From positions 22,034,940 to 22,098,939 of the forward strand of contig NC_092270.1 of assembly GCF_036320965.1 (NCBI RefSeq): a DNA stretch of 64,000 nt. Reading direction: 5' to 3'. Made by a program: the position numbers and the translations under genes. The stretch is from Panulirus ornatus. Taxonomy: Eukaryota; Arthropoda; Malacostraca; Decapoda; Palinuridae. The notes under the pieces were generated by a model, which had not been told where the DNA came from, searched no databases, and saw nothing but the letters and a program-made list of their open reading frames with translations. Position 1 is the first letter of the stretch; each line of letters begins with the position of its first letter. This document shows, one piece after another, positions 48,958 through 59,409 of the stretch.

Positions 48958-50670
48958 CCCTCTGAACTGCTTCGGCCAGCTTAGCTTGTGTCTGTCTGTT
49001 TACCACACCAAGTCCCAGAGAAGTTCCACTTGAGTCGAAACTGTTTCATTCAAAGCTCGTGTTTACCTAGCGAGATACATTTTGCTTCGGATCGTGGCTT
49101 CATGAAGCGTATGGTTCGGATGAGATGCTCAGCGATTCATCCACCATGTAATACGCCGTAAATGATTCATGATTCAGAAGCACCGAACAAGACGAGACTG
49201 GTATGTGTTAAGGAGAACCAAATGGTTGGACCAGATAGAACAGGAGAGATGTTCAGCTACCCTGAAGAAAGAACAGTTCTCGAGATCATGTGGTCGTAGA
49301 GAACGAACCCCTTGTGTTCTACTGCTGACACCAAGTTGTTGGTGTCTTTAAGAATGTGATGAATAATGTGATGGTATGGGCGTGGCCCCTTACCTGCTGG
49401 ATGAGCACAGCCACCACTGCTTTATGGGTTTGGTGGCGAGGTGGAAGATGGAAACAGTGAAGTGTTGTTTGTTCATAAGTTCCTTTATAGAGTAAGGAAT
49501 GTGAACACAGACATGAGCGTATGAGGAAGAAGGCGATGATGTGAGAGATGGAATCTTGAAGTAGGTGTCTATACGTGAAATGAGACATAAAAAATGAGTT
49601 ATGTGAAACGAACCTGGGATGAAGAAAATGAGGGAGACACAAATAGAAGTGTAGTGTGCGTGTGGGAGAGCTTCAAGACGAGGGAGGATTAAGATACGTC
49701 GAGGGTATGCGTGGACCACACCAGATTTAGAAGCTGTTTATTGCCTCTGATGTATAAATAGACTTGGACCCACTGTAAACGCTCGTCAGAAAACACTGTA
49801 TATTTTCTGGCATCGAGCTGAAGAAGCTGGTACTCAACCAAGGTGCTCACCCACGCCACAGGTATTCTTTTTTGTGTGTGTGTGTCTGTCTCACTTTGAA
49901 TGGTATAGCCATGGACATAAGTCTTCCTCGAGGCCAAGCCTTAAATAGAACAAGGAAATGTGGCTAAAGTGACGGAAGAGGAAGAGCGCAAAGGGAAATG
50001 ATGATAATCTAAGAGTTTTGAAGGGAATGAAGACCATTTGTAAGATAAGTTCTTGATGTGGAGGCCCCATGTGTGCAGTACACATTTGGCTTTGATCAAA
50101 TAGATTTAACCAACACCTTAGCTTGTGCCACTATTATAACCCCATCTGTACCACTGCAGTAACACTGATGTTGAGTACATACCACACTGAACACTGACTG
50201 TGGTATACTTCAGTGGGCCACTTCACTCCCTTGACCTCCACACATCAATTCCCAACTTAACTTTGACCTGTCTAACATCCAACACTAATGCGTTGGCGTA
50301 TACGCATAGAACTTGACGCCATTGCTAATATTTCCATCTAAGTACCAAACATCACCTACGCATTTGAAAACGCCCAAGCTTAAGATGTTTTGGTCATTTA
50401 TAATCTTCTCTCTCAGCCTAAACGAAGGAGTTTCAGACTTCAAAGTATCCTTTTTAAGTCTTAGAAACTTTTGTCCTTAACCCCACCCAAAAAAAATCAA
50501 CACAAGTTAGCCTTAAATGCGTTTCATTTTAAGGGATATTTAAGCGAATTTGAACCTCTTTCTCTCAAAGCTTCCGTCCAAGAAGCAGGAAATCTAAGAT
50601 CCTTCATCCACAGAATCAAGAAAATTTCTTTGTGTTCGTCAGAGAACATGTTGGTTAAAGGTTATATGTA
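48956..50670. other. Unique sequence, no gene recognised
   Basis: A plus frame at 49169-49351 reads 'RRDWYVLRRTKWLDQIEQER', faintly like a LINE tail but not callable. The remainder shows only motif-free frames. Confidence 0.4.
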
Positions 50671-50784
50671 AACCCGTTCACCACGACATGACCTGGGATC
50701 GAACCCAGTGAACAATGATGAATGGTGAACCCGTTCACCACGACATGATCTGGGATCGAACCCAGAGAACAATGATGAATGGTG
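50671..50784 (-). repeat. 57-bp tandem duplication containing a perfect tRNA-type T arm
   Basis: Each unit holds, on the minus strand, CTGGGTTCGATCCCAG: a 5-bp stem with a TTCGATC loop that fits the B box. The unit is also enclosed by GTTCAC...GTGAAC. No A box is visible upstream, so it looks like the 3' half of a tRNA-derived repeat, duplicated. Confidence 0.6.
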
Positions 50785-52013
50785 TACCTTAAACTTAATG
50801 TGTTGATACAGGCTATATATCTAAGTATGACTGGTCATAGGATAGCAGATGATGAGTTACTTAACACATTCCATCATCTTAATACAGGTCTCCATTATAA
50901 AGTGAGTAATGTATAATGGAATGTTGACGTAATGAATGGGTCACATACATCACGTTTAAACATCAAGAAATACAGCAACAGCTGTAGTCTGGTATTGTAT
51001 ACTTCTCACTAGATCACTTGTTAACTTGACTATATAAGTACAGTTTCGACAGCTAAGGTTTTGGTGATCATCAATTTCCTTTTTTTCTAGTTTCCCGAAT
51101 TTCGGAAAAGGTGTTGATAGATCAGGGAAATATTTCTTAAGGCTAAAGAAATGTTCTGACATTTGCTCAATGTGTTTCATGGTTGGAGGGCATGACACTA
51201 TGTAGCTATGAGGTCATGTCTGTGTGTTGAACCTGTGAATCATAGAAAGGTTAAGAGGTTCCGACAGCTGTATTACTAATAAAGCTAACCAAAGGAATAT
51301 AGAACCATCACTTATATACACTCTAGTTTCGAACAATTATGTTTACAACAGTTTAAATGAGCAGATGATTACTGAGATAACGATCATACACAATTTCGAC
51401 CATGTCAGAGGGAGAGCTGGTTCTAGTCTAAAGTAGTTTCGTAATACAGGTCACGCACGCAGGTTTTTTTTAGGTCATTTGAGATTATAGGAACGACAAT
51501 TAACTTGATAACATCTGATGTGTATCTGATATCTGCTCTGGGAAAGGGACACATACCCCTCGAAAGTTCTTTCAAAAATACCCATCAGTACGCTAAGATA
51601 GAAAAGCAAACTGATAGATATGAAGATCATACAATTTATTGACAATTTGGAAATTTATATACACAAGATGAAGCATAAACACGAATAAGAGAGTGAAAAA
51701 GATTAGATTATTTTGATATATGAAGGTATAAGGTTATCACATATATTCCCAAACCCATGATGTAGGTCAAGTACATAAACCTATGAAACTTTGATGGGGG
51801 ATTAAATTTGCAGAACTGGGGGGGTGCAGAGGTCTGGGACAGGCCTGGGATGTCGATATCCCTGAGGAAGACTTACTGCTTCAGGCGTACATGTCCCCAT
51901 TTTTCTAGTTATTTACTTTATGACCGACGACACAAACATTGTCTCTATTACCGTGCGAGGTTGGCATACTGAGGGTCCTGCCTTGTGTGTATATGCCTCT
52001 CCCTGCTGCTTAC
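50785..52013. other. Unique sequence, no gene recognised
   Basis: AT-rich DNA without recognised features. Confidence 0.4.
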
Positions 52014-52112
52014 CGTAGCGCCAGGAGAGGGTGACAGAAGGCCGCCTTGCCCTGTGGAACTCCCGTATCATCCAGCTGACGCCATTTGAGGTCGTCACGA
52101 AACAAGGGCGAC
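52014..52112 (-). CDS. Candidate internal coding exon, product unknown
   Basis: On the minus strand a pyrimidine-rich tract (near 52114-52145) ends TTTCAG at 52113-52118. It is followed by 99 bp and then ACG|GTAAGC at 52014/52013. The length is a multiple of 3. Two phases are open: one reads 'RPCFVTTSNGVSWMIREFHR', the other 'SPLFRDDLKWRQLDDTG'; the third has a stop. I recognise no domain in either. It is GC-richer than its AT-rich surroundings, as expected for an exon. No partner exons are identified, so the gene and its function are unknown. The chance-splice alternative is real. Confidence 0.35.
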
Positions 52113-52718
52113 CTGAAATCGATTTAAAAGGACAGAATGATATAAAACACAAGAGGAATAAGATATTCATGTTGATCTGGTGAGGACACACTGCTTGCTT
52201 AACCATTCAGTTCCATCAAATATTAAACTGTGGCATTCTAGACTTCGCTCAGTTATATACACAGTTTACTAGGTGACCTATTCTGATGGCAATGACCTTA
52301 ACAACACAACGAACAGTTGAAGTAAAACAGTTTACCTTAAACCGTCTCTGGGTCTGGGATGGGTGGACCAGTTTGGGCAGTACGGTGATGAACGATGGTT
52401 AACAACCCATTCATTATCATACAGAAGAAACTTAACTCTAGCAGTTGGACATGACAATCAGAGGTCAACACTGGTGGTGGTTCAATACACCAAGCCAAAC
52501 AGCTCAATTGGTCGTTAAAATTTTGGATCTTACATTTCTGGGTTCTTTTTTAGCGTGTGTGAGAAGTGGAGAAGAGATGAGTATTGTGGAAGATGAGAGT
52601 GGCATATATTGACTCAAAATCTACTTCAGCAAGCAACCGCAGCCCAATTTCTACACCTGGACACTGTATCCAAATCATTATTGACTTAATTAAGCACCAA
52701 ATGAATACAATAACATCA
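52113..52718. other. Unique sequence (would be intron upstream of the candidate exon)
   Basis: No feature seen. Confidence 0.4.
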
Positions 52719-52980
52719 CCATCAACATGGGACGCAAACGATCCCTTCCTATCCTTGGTGCAGTACGATAGTTTGGACACCTGCTGGCAGCAGGCACTTG
52801 ACGGCCCTGGACGTCAGGTCACATAAGCTGGGCCGTAACTACGTCTGACGTCACCAACGAACGAGGATTGTCTAGTTACGAAACATGATAAAGCTAAGAC
52901 TGGCGATCACAACCTCGTTACAACGTTCTTCACAACCTCGTTACAACGTTGTTCACAACCTCGATACAACGTATACATGT
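52719..52980 (+). repeat. Copy B of the ~230-bp duplicated block
   Basis: Shares 'ATCAACA' through 'GTATACATGT' with 46957-47195. Here 'CACAACCTCGTTACAACGTT' is repeated once more near the end. The frame reads 'SLVQYDSLDTCWQQALDGPG' and stops at 52824-52826 (TAA here, TAG in copy A). The AG acceptor seen in copy A is replaced by ATGG. Confidence 0.75.
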
Positions 52981-53065
52981 CGTTGATCAGAACCTCGTTA
53001 CAACGTACATGTCGTTGATCATAACCTCGTTACAACGTACAAGTCGTTGATCATAACCTCGTTAT
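52981..53065. repeat. ~31-bp tandem repeat (3 copies)
   Basis: 'GTCGTTGATCA(G/T)AACCTCGT' + 'TACAACGTACA', continuing the terminal sequence of copy B. Confidence 0.8.
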
Positions 53066-53289
53066 CTTAGCTACTGTATACAAAGTCGACCTAAACTTCG
53101 TTATAAGAGAGTATAGATCATCGACGACTTTTTACGATAATGTATTCTCATACAATACAGCTGTATTATAGGTCGTTGGTTAATGATACAGTAGAGTAAG
53201 AAAGAGATCAATGAATGGATACAACACATGTTTACGTTCAAAGTTTACCAATATACTGCTGTGTTGGCCTGCTAGATTTTCCTACAGAA

Positions 53290-53880
53290 ATTAGTGCTAA
53301 TTAAAGCAGACGACGCTAACGTAGGCAGAAGCACTTACGCAGCAGATATCGCTAATGTAGCAGACGACGCTAATGTAGCGGATGACGCTAATGCAGCTGA
53401 TGACGCTAATGTAGCGGACGATGCTAATGTAGCGCACGATCTTAACGAAAGGAAGCGATGCGGTGTTCGTGTGGGGTCGGAATTAAGAATATTTGTCTCA
53501 CGTGACAAACTAGATGGCAGGGTAAGAAGGAAGAAATTAATTAAGAAAAGAAATAAAGAGATATCACGTGAGTTGGCCACCTAGCGGAGCTGAGCTACAC
53601 TAACGTAGCGGAAGCAGCTAATGTAGCAGACGATGATAACCAGCAGATGGCGCTAACGTTGAGGTGGACGCTGCCACAGCGGATGACGCTAAGGGACTAA
53701 CGACGCTTAATGTAGCAGATGATGCTAACATAGCAGACGTCGCTAACGTAGCTGATGTTGCTAATGAAGAACATTGTACTCATATAGCAAACACCGCTAT
53801 CGTGGTGGACGACGCTAACATAGCACGGAGTGCTAATATGGCAAGGAACGCTAGTGTAGCAGATGCTGCTAACATAATGG
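53290..53880 (+). repeat. 18-bp minisatellite encoding an Ala-Asn-Val-Ala-Asp-Asp hexapeptide
   Basis: At 53340-53450 GCTAATGTAGC(G/A)GA(C/T)GA(C/T) repeats about six times in one frame. After a non-repetitive basic stretch (53451-53582) related units resume at 53600-53880 in a second frame ('NVADDANIADVANVADVAN'). Most differences between units fall at third codon positions and are silent; exceptions are V>A and D>H. The first frame ends at 53582-53584 and the second at about 54042. It could be an old coding repeat or a repeat with biased mutation. Confidence 0.7.
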
Positions 53881-53959
53881 GGGGGGGGGGAGCGGTAAGC
53901 AATTTAATCCACCTAAGATTACAATATGTTAGACAGGCTGTGCTAGATGACTGTAGGTT

Positions 53960-54025
53960 GCTATGTAGCGCCTTGGTATGTAGCGCTTTGCTGTGTAGCG
54001 CCTTGCTATGTAGCGCCTTCTGTCT
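53960..54025. repeat. 17-bp tandem repeat (4 copies)
   Basis: 'GTAGCGCCTTG(G/C)TATGT' with CTGTGT and CTTTG variants. Confidence 0.85.
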
Positions 54026-54044
54026 AGTTAGCGTAGTCAAGTGA

Positions 54045-54482
54045 AGGGCCTGACAGCAGGATAGCCTAAGTTTCGAGGTATTTACCGCCAAAACATTCTT
54101 TCATTTCTTTTCAATATATTCCAGGCTCACATATTGGCCATGTTGACGTGAGATGGGTTGATATCATATGGAAAATTAACTAAACGTTAAGATAATGTGG
54201 TCAGTTGAAGGTATAAATAAAAAAAACAAACAAAACATTTCTGTAAAATTGTCTTTGTTCATCGTTCTTTTCCCAGAATTATCAGACGAACTGGTTCGGA
54301 ACGATACGAAAAGAAATGGCCTTTTTTTTTTTGTCTCTTTTTTTCGTTCATTTCCAAGTTATCAGAGGAGTTGATAACAAGAGACTGGGGTGAGGGGGGG
54401 GTGGGGGGGCCTCCTCGCAATGAAGGCCACACAACACAACCACGTAAAGATACAAAATAAGAAAGATCTAAGTTAAGTGAGG
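54045..54482. other. Unique sequence with a G-rich patch
   Basis: A G-run cluster lies at 54390-54412. No gene recognised. Confidence 0.4.
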
Positions 54483-54732
54483 AAGTGAAATATTGATCTA
54501 TATTCCTTGTTTATTATATATTGTGGGTCAATATTACCTGAAATATATTTGTAAGTGAAATAAAGATCTATATTCCTTGTTTATTATATCTTGTGGGTCA
54601 ATATTACCTGAAATATATTTGTAAGTGAAATATAGATCTATATTCCTTGTTTATTATATATTGTGGGTCAATATTACCTGAAATATATTTAAGTGAAATA
54701 TAGATCTATATTCCTTGTTTACTATATCTTGT
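54483..54732. repeat. 70-bp tandem repeat (~3.5 copies)
   Basis: 'GATCTATATTCCTTGTTTAT' recurs at 54495, 54565, 54635 and 54703. 'GTGGGTCAATATTACCTGAA' lies in each unit. It abuts a LINE 3' fragment. Confidence 0.93.
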
Positions 54733-54734
54733 TT

Positions 54735-55015
54735 TTTGTCTTTGGCGCTACCTCGCTGGGAGAAAGGAGAAGCTATTTCATATGCAGCGGGGTGGCGACG
54801 GGAATGGATGAAGGCAGCAAGCATGAATATGTACATGTGTATATATGTATATGTTCGTGTATGTATATGTATGTATTAGTTGAAATACATAGGTATGTAT
54901 ATGTGCGTGTCTGGGCGTTTATGCATATACATGTGTATGTGGGTGGGTTGAGCCATTCCTCGTCTATTTCCTTGCGCTACCTCTCTGACACGGGAAACAG
55001 CGTTTAAGTATAAGT
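54735..55015 (+). mobile_element. LINE 3'-end fragment (terminal part)
   Basis: 'TTTGGCGCTACCTCGCTGGG', 'GGGGTGGCGACGGGAATGGA', 'TGAAGGCAGCAAGCATGAAT', a TATGTATATG-rich stretch, then 'TGTGGGTGGGTTGAGCCATT' and 'TTTCCTTGCGCTACCTCTCT'. The last part is the complement of 56078-56140. It overlaps the region that follows in the element after the portion kept at 5288-5494. Confidence 0.7.
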
Positions 55016-55189
55016 AATACGAATAGATATATCTATTCAGCTGTTGAATTCTAAGTACAGATTCCCACACGTCTAAATAATCTATATATCCAAGATTCAA
55101 TAAGGCGAACTTCAGCATATACAACACTGAAAATAAGAGTTATAGATACAACTTCATGCCTACAACACTGATCCTGAAGATTGTACCTC

Positions 55190-55275
55190 ATTTCTTGGCC
55201 GGATCTACAACCCTCAGTCTTGGCCGGATCTACAACCCTCCGTCATAACCGGATCTACAACTCTCTTGTAGAGCG
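55190..55275. repeat. 25-bp tandem repeat (~3 copies)
   Basis: 'GGCCGGATCTACAACCCTC' x2 and a diverged 'AACCGGATCTACAACTCTC'. Confidence 0.85.
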
Positions 55276-55452
55276 GCCGTAGACTTGATCACAAGATCAT
55301 TAAGGAACTTTTCCTCCAGCCAATCAAGAGATACATCGATGGGTAATTAACCCAAAATCATCCTTGAGTTCATCAATCTTTTCCTCACGTTCTTAATTAG
55401 ATTCTGTGCCATTTCCCACCGTGGCACAGATCGACATTCCCACAGTGGCACA
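55276..55452. other. Unique spacer
   Basis: No feature seen. Confidence 0.4.
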
Positions 55453-55680
55453 GTGTTGGTCCCAGACGTGCGCTACGGGGGCAGGTGTTGGCCCCAGACG
55501 TGCGCTACGGGGGCAGGTGTTGGCCCCAGACGTGCGCTACGGGGGCAGGTGTTGGCCCCAGACGTGCGCTACGGGGGCAGGTGTTGGCCCCAGACGTGCG
55601 CTACGGGGGCAGGTGTTGGCCCCAGACGTGCGCTACGGGGGCAGGTGTTGGCCCCAGACGTGCGCTACGGGGGCAGGTGC
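55453..55680. repeat. 32-bp GC-rich minisatellite, ~7 copies
   Basis: 'GTGTTGGCCCCAGACGTGCG' + 'CTACGGGGGCAG', almost identical. It opens all three plus frames. Confidence 0.97.
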
Positions 55681-56044
55681 CCCACTCCTCCAAACCAGCA
55701 AATGTCTCGTCGTATTAAGAAGTATTTAAAACAAGTATTTCAAGCTAATCTGATCTAATGGTGAAATATGACCTTCATCCTTTTAATTAGTGGCCCTTAG
55801 ATTACCCCGGCACGTGGGAAAGGTCATTAGCTCGAGGGGGGAGTTGGGGGGGGAGGGTTAATTAGACTCTATGGCATAAGGTGCATGTGTGAATAATGAT
55901 GGAGGTTCATTAGATATGGGAATTGTAATTACCAGGAGTCATCTGCTTCAAACTGACGCTCTGTCACGTCTTTACCATGTCTGTCGTTGTCAGCTAACTT
56001 AGTGACAGCATAGCAGCCTCCGTCAGCTATCTTAGTTATATATA
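55681..56044. other. Unique sequence, no gene recognised
   Basis: A G-rich patch lies at 55832-55857. No feature seen otherwise. Confidence 0.4.
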
Positions 56045-56434
56045 TATATATTTTTTTTTTTTTTTGCTTTGTCGCTGTCTCCCGCGCTTGCGAGGTAGCG
56101 CAAGGAAACAGACGAAAGAAATGGCCCAACCCACCCCCATACACATGTATATACATACGTCCACACACGCAAATATACATACCTACACAGCTTTCCATGG
56201 TTTACCCCAGACGCTTCACATGCCTTGATTCAATCCACTGACAGCACGTCAACCCCGGTATACCACATCGATCCAATTCACTCTATTCCTTGCCCTCCTT
56301 TCACCCTCCTGCATGTTCAGGCCCCGATCACACAAAATCTTTTTCACTCCACCTTTCCACCTCCAATTTGGTCTCCCACTTCTCCTCGTTCCCTCCACCT
56401 CCGACACATATATCCTCTTGGTCAATCTTTCCTC
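56045..56434 (-). mobile_element. LINE 3' end with intact C-terminal coding tail
   Basis: Minus strand: an open frame runs from the CT repeat edge (56434) to a stop at 56249-56251. It includes '[20 protein letters not shown]' and '[20 protein letters not shown]', typical of the basic GRP...W..GV tail at the end of many LINE polymerases. It is followed by the non-coding tail GTGCTGTCAGTGGATTGAAT, GTGAAGCGTCTGGGG, a TATGTATAT stretch, 'CCATTTCTTTCGTCTG', 'CTTGCGCTACCTCGC' and a poly-A end at 56051-56065. The polymerase core is missing, so it is 5'-truncated at the microsatellite. Confidence 0.75.

Positions 56435-56822
<388 letters not shown>

Positions 56823-56902
<80 letters not shown>
56823..56902. 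repeat. (TA)n microsatellite
   Basis: About 80 bp of TA on the right side of the core. Confidence 0.97.
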
Positions 56903-56904
<2 letters not shown>

Positions 56905-57602
56905 TTGAGCATACATTCTCACACACACACGAACACACAAACATCCCCAGCTGAAGTTTCCTAACAACGCACACGACTTGCTCAACTATTTTGTCAATCC
57001 AGGACTGACCACACTCAGCCCAGAGGGCCTGCCTGCCTCACTATCACCATACTCACTATCACTATCACATCACTATCACCTTCACTATCAACATTGCACG
57101 GCTCACTATCCCAGAACGGTACAGTGTCACCAACACAGAAGGAGTGAAAGATTCTATTGTGGGTTAAAAAAAAATTGGTCTTCATATATCAACACTTCCA
57201 GGGATGTGGCGGATCGTGGGCGAAGGATAGGGGATAGGAGAGTGTAAGGATAGGTGAGCGAAAGGAAGAAGATAGAAGAGTGAGAAATGTGGGGAGAAGG
57301 GCGATGAAGAATTTCTGGGGAGGTTGTGCGGGAGGGGGGGAGATAAGATCTCGTAAAACGTAGTACATGTAGGGATGAGATTGGCAACACTGGGAAGGGG
57401 AGGTTATTGAGAGTGGGGAGATGAGTTTTTGCTTGGTGCTCCTGAGTGGGTGGGGAGCTAACCTGGTATCTGATCGGGTGGGGAGATAAGGGAATTCCTG
57501 TTGGGTGGGGATATATGACGGGTCTTGAGTGGGTGGGGAGATAAGATGGTCTTCTGTATAGTGAGGCAAGGGGACTCTTGGTCGAGTGGGACGGACCACC
57601 AT
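56903..57602. other. Unique sequence with (CACTAT) and GTGGGGAG-rich patches
   Basis: 'CACTATCAC' repeats lie at 57040-57110. 'GGTGGGGAG' occurs at 57430-57540 at irregular spacing. No gene recognised. Confidence 0.45.
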
Positions 57603-58048
57603 CGGCAGGGGGCCCTCTGGTCGACAGGGACGGCAGACCAGGGCAGGGGGCCCTCTGGTCGACAGGGACGGCAGACCAGGGCAGGGGGCCCTCTGGTCGA
57701 CAGGGACAGCAGACCAGGGCAGGGGGCCCTCTGGTCGACAGGGACAGCAGACCAGGGCAGGGGGCCCTCTGGTCGACAGGGACGGCAGACCAGGGCAGGG
57801 GGCCCTCTGGTCGACAGGGACAGCAGACCAGGGCAGGGGGCCCTCTGGTCGACAGGGACGGCAGACCAGGGCAGGGGGCCCTCTGGTCGACAGGGACAGC
57901 AGACCAGGGCAGGGGGCCCTCTGGTCGACAGGGACAGCAGACCAGGGCAGGGGGCCCTCTGGTCGACAGGGACAGCAGACCAGGGCAGGGGGCCCTCTGG
58001 TCGACAGGGACAGCAGACCAGGGCAGGGGGCCCTCTGGTCGACAGGGA
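57603..58048. repeat. 38-bp GC-rich minisatellite, ~12 copies
   Basis: 'GGGGGCCCTCTGGTCGACAG' + 'GGAC(G/A)GCAGACCAGGGCA'. Only one base varies between complete units (GACGGCAG or GACAGCAG). Several frames are open on both strands for up to 313 codons because the unit has no stop. Confidence 0.97.
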
Positions 58049-58179
58049 ACACACTGGATTTTCGAGTCTGGTGTGAATAATGGGCGAGGCTGTCATCTGT
58101 CTCCTCACCCAGGGCCGACCTGCCCACCAACTGGAAAAAGTTTCAGTTACACAATTCTAATCCAAAAGATCTTACTCTG

Positions 58180-58185
<6 letters not shown>

Positions 58186-58250
<65 letters not shown>
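58186..58250. repeat. (TA)n-(GT)n compound microsatellite
   Basis: TA run to 58201, then GT. Confidence 0.97.
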
Positions 58251-58252
<2 letters not shown>

Positions 58253-58347
58253 CACTTCCTGTATTACTGTATGTATGTAGAGAATGTGTGACCAGTTGAC
58301 GTAATCGTTAGCTGGACTGGTTAGGAAGCATTATGTGAGAGGCTTTC

Positions 58348-59409
58348 CTAACGTACTCGCCCTAGACGGTCGCCACACGAAGACACACACACCAGCTGCA
58401 CACTGACGGCAGACACACACCAGCTGCACACTGACGGCAGACACACACCAGCTGCACACTGACGGCAGACACGCACCAGCTGCACACTGACGGCAGACAC
58501 ACACCAGCTGCACACTGATGGCAGACACACACCAGCTGCACACTGAAGGCAGACACATGGGGCTGGATCACCCTCAGCTATGACCGCCCAGGATATATGC
58601 CCACCGTGAGGGTGGGTGGCAGAGGCGCCCCTCCAACCCTGCCACCCACCATAGAAGTGCCACAACTCTGCCACCCACCAGAGAAGTGCCACAACCCTGC
58701 CTGCCACCCACCAGAGAAGTGCCACAACCCTGCCTGCCACCCACCAGAGAAGTGCCACAACCCTGCCTGCCACCCACCAGAGAAGTGCCACAACCCTGCC
58801 ACCCACCAGAGGAGTGCCACAACCCTGCCTGCCACCCACCAGAGGAGTGCCACAACCCTGCCACCCACCAGAGGAGTGCCACAACCCTGCCACCCACCAG
58901 AGGAGTGCCACAACCCTGCCACCCACCAGAGGAGTGCCACAACCCTGCCACCCACCAGAGAAATGCCACAACCCTGCCACCCACCAGAGAAGTGTCACAA
59001 CCCTGCCACCCACCAGAGAAGTGCCACAACCCTGCCACCCACCAGAGAAGTGCCACAACCCTGCCACCCACCAGAGAAGTGCCACAACCCTGCCACCCAC
59101 CAGAGAAATGCCACAACCCTGCCACCCACCAGAGAAGTGCCACAACCCTGCCTGCCACCCACCAGAGAAGTGCCACAACCCTGCCACCCACCATGGAAGT
59201 GCCACAACCCTGCCAGAGGGTGGTGGGATGAGATCTCCTCCCTCGTATGTGCCTCGCCAGCCACTACCACTACCACCCAGTACCACACCTGTGTCGTGGG
59301 AGGTGGTAGAGAACCTCACCCTCAGCACCACAACCTCAGAGTACAACACACGGGACCCACAAACCTCAGGAAGAAGGAGGAGAAAAAAAAGGAAAAAGAC
59401 ATTTGCCAT
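58348..59409 (-). CDS. Open frame: signal-peptide-like start plus minisatellite-encoded repeat (doubtful)
   Basis: Starting at the ATG at 59407-59409 (minus), the peptide begins 'MANVFFLFFLLLLPEVCGSR', a good signal peptide with a plausible cleavage near Gly-Ser. It continues for about 55 residues of ordinary composition and then enters the 29-bp array. Three 29-bp units make 29 codons, giving 'GLWHFSGGWQGCGTSLVGGR' + 'VVALLWWVA'. It runs through the next 28-bp array to a stop at 58348. The frame extends upstream to 59670 without a stop. The repeat lacks stops in any frame, so openness is weak evidence; I think it is probably not a gene. Confidence 0.12.
   Translation of the reverse strand: MANVFFLFFLLLLPEVCGSRVLYSEVVVLRVRFSTTSHDTGVVLGGSGSGWRGTYEGGDLIPPPSGRVVALPWWVAGLWHFSGGWQAGLWHFSGGWQGCGISLVGGRVVALLWWVAGLWHFSGGWQGCGTSLVGGRVVTLLWWVAGLWHFSGGWQGCGTPLVGGRVVALLWWVAGLWHSSGGWQGCGTPLVGGRQGCGTPLVGGRVVALLWWVAGRVVALLWWVAGRVVALLWWVAGRVVALLWWVAELWHFYGGWQGWRGASATHPHGGHISWAVIAEGDPAPCVCLQCAAGVCLPSVCSWCVSAVSVQLVRVCRQCAAGVCLPSVCSWCVSAVSVQLVCVSSCGDRLGRVR
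58381..58558. repeat. 28-bp minisatellite, 6 copies
   Basis: 'AGACACACACCAGCTGCACA' + 'CTGACGGC', with CTGATGGC, CTGAAGGC and one ACGCACC variant. Confidence 0.95.
58640..59217. repeat. 29/33-bp minisatellite, ~19 copies
   Basis: 'GCCACAACCCTGCCACCCAC' + 'CAGAGAAGT'. A CTGC insertion gives 33-bp units, which are clustered near 58690-58830 with singles elsewhere. AGAGGAGT units cluster at 58808-58930. Confidence 0.96.

Noticed and set aside
57189..58130. 313-codon minus-strand frame and overlapping plus-strand frames as genes
   Set aside because: All are open because the 38-bp GC-rich unit lacks stops in any frame. The flanking parts are low-complexity.
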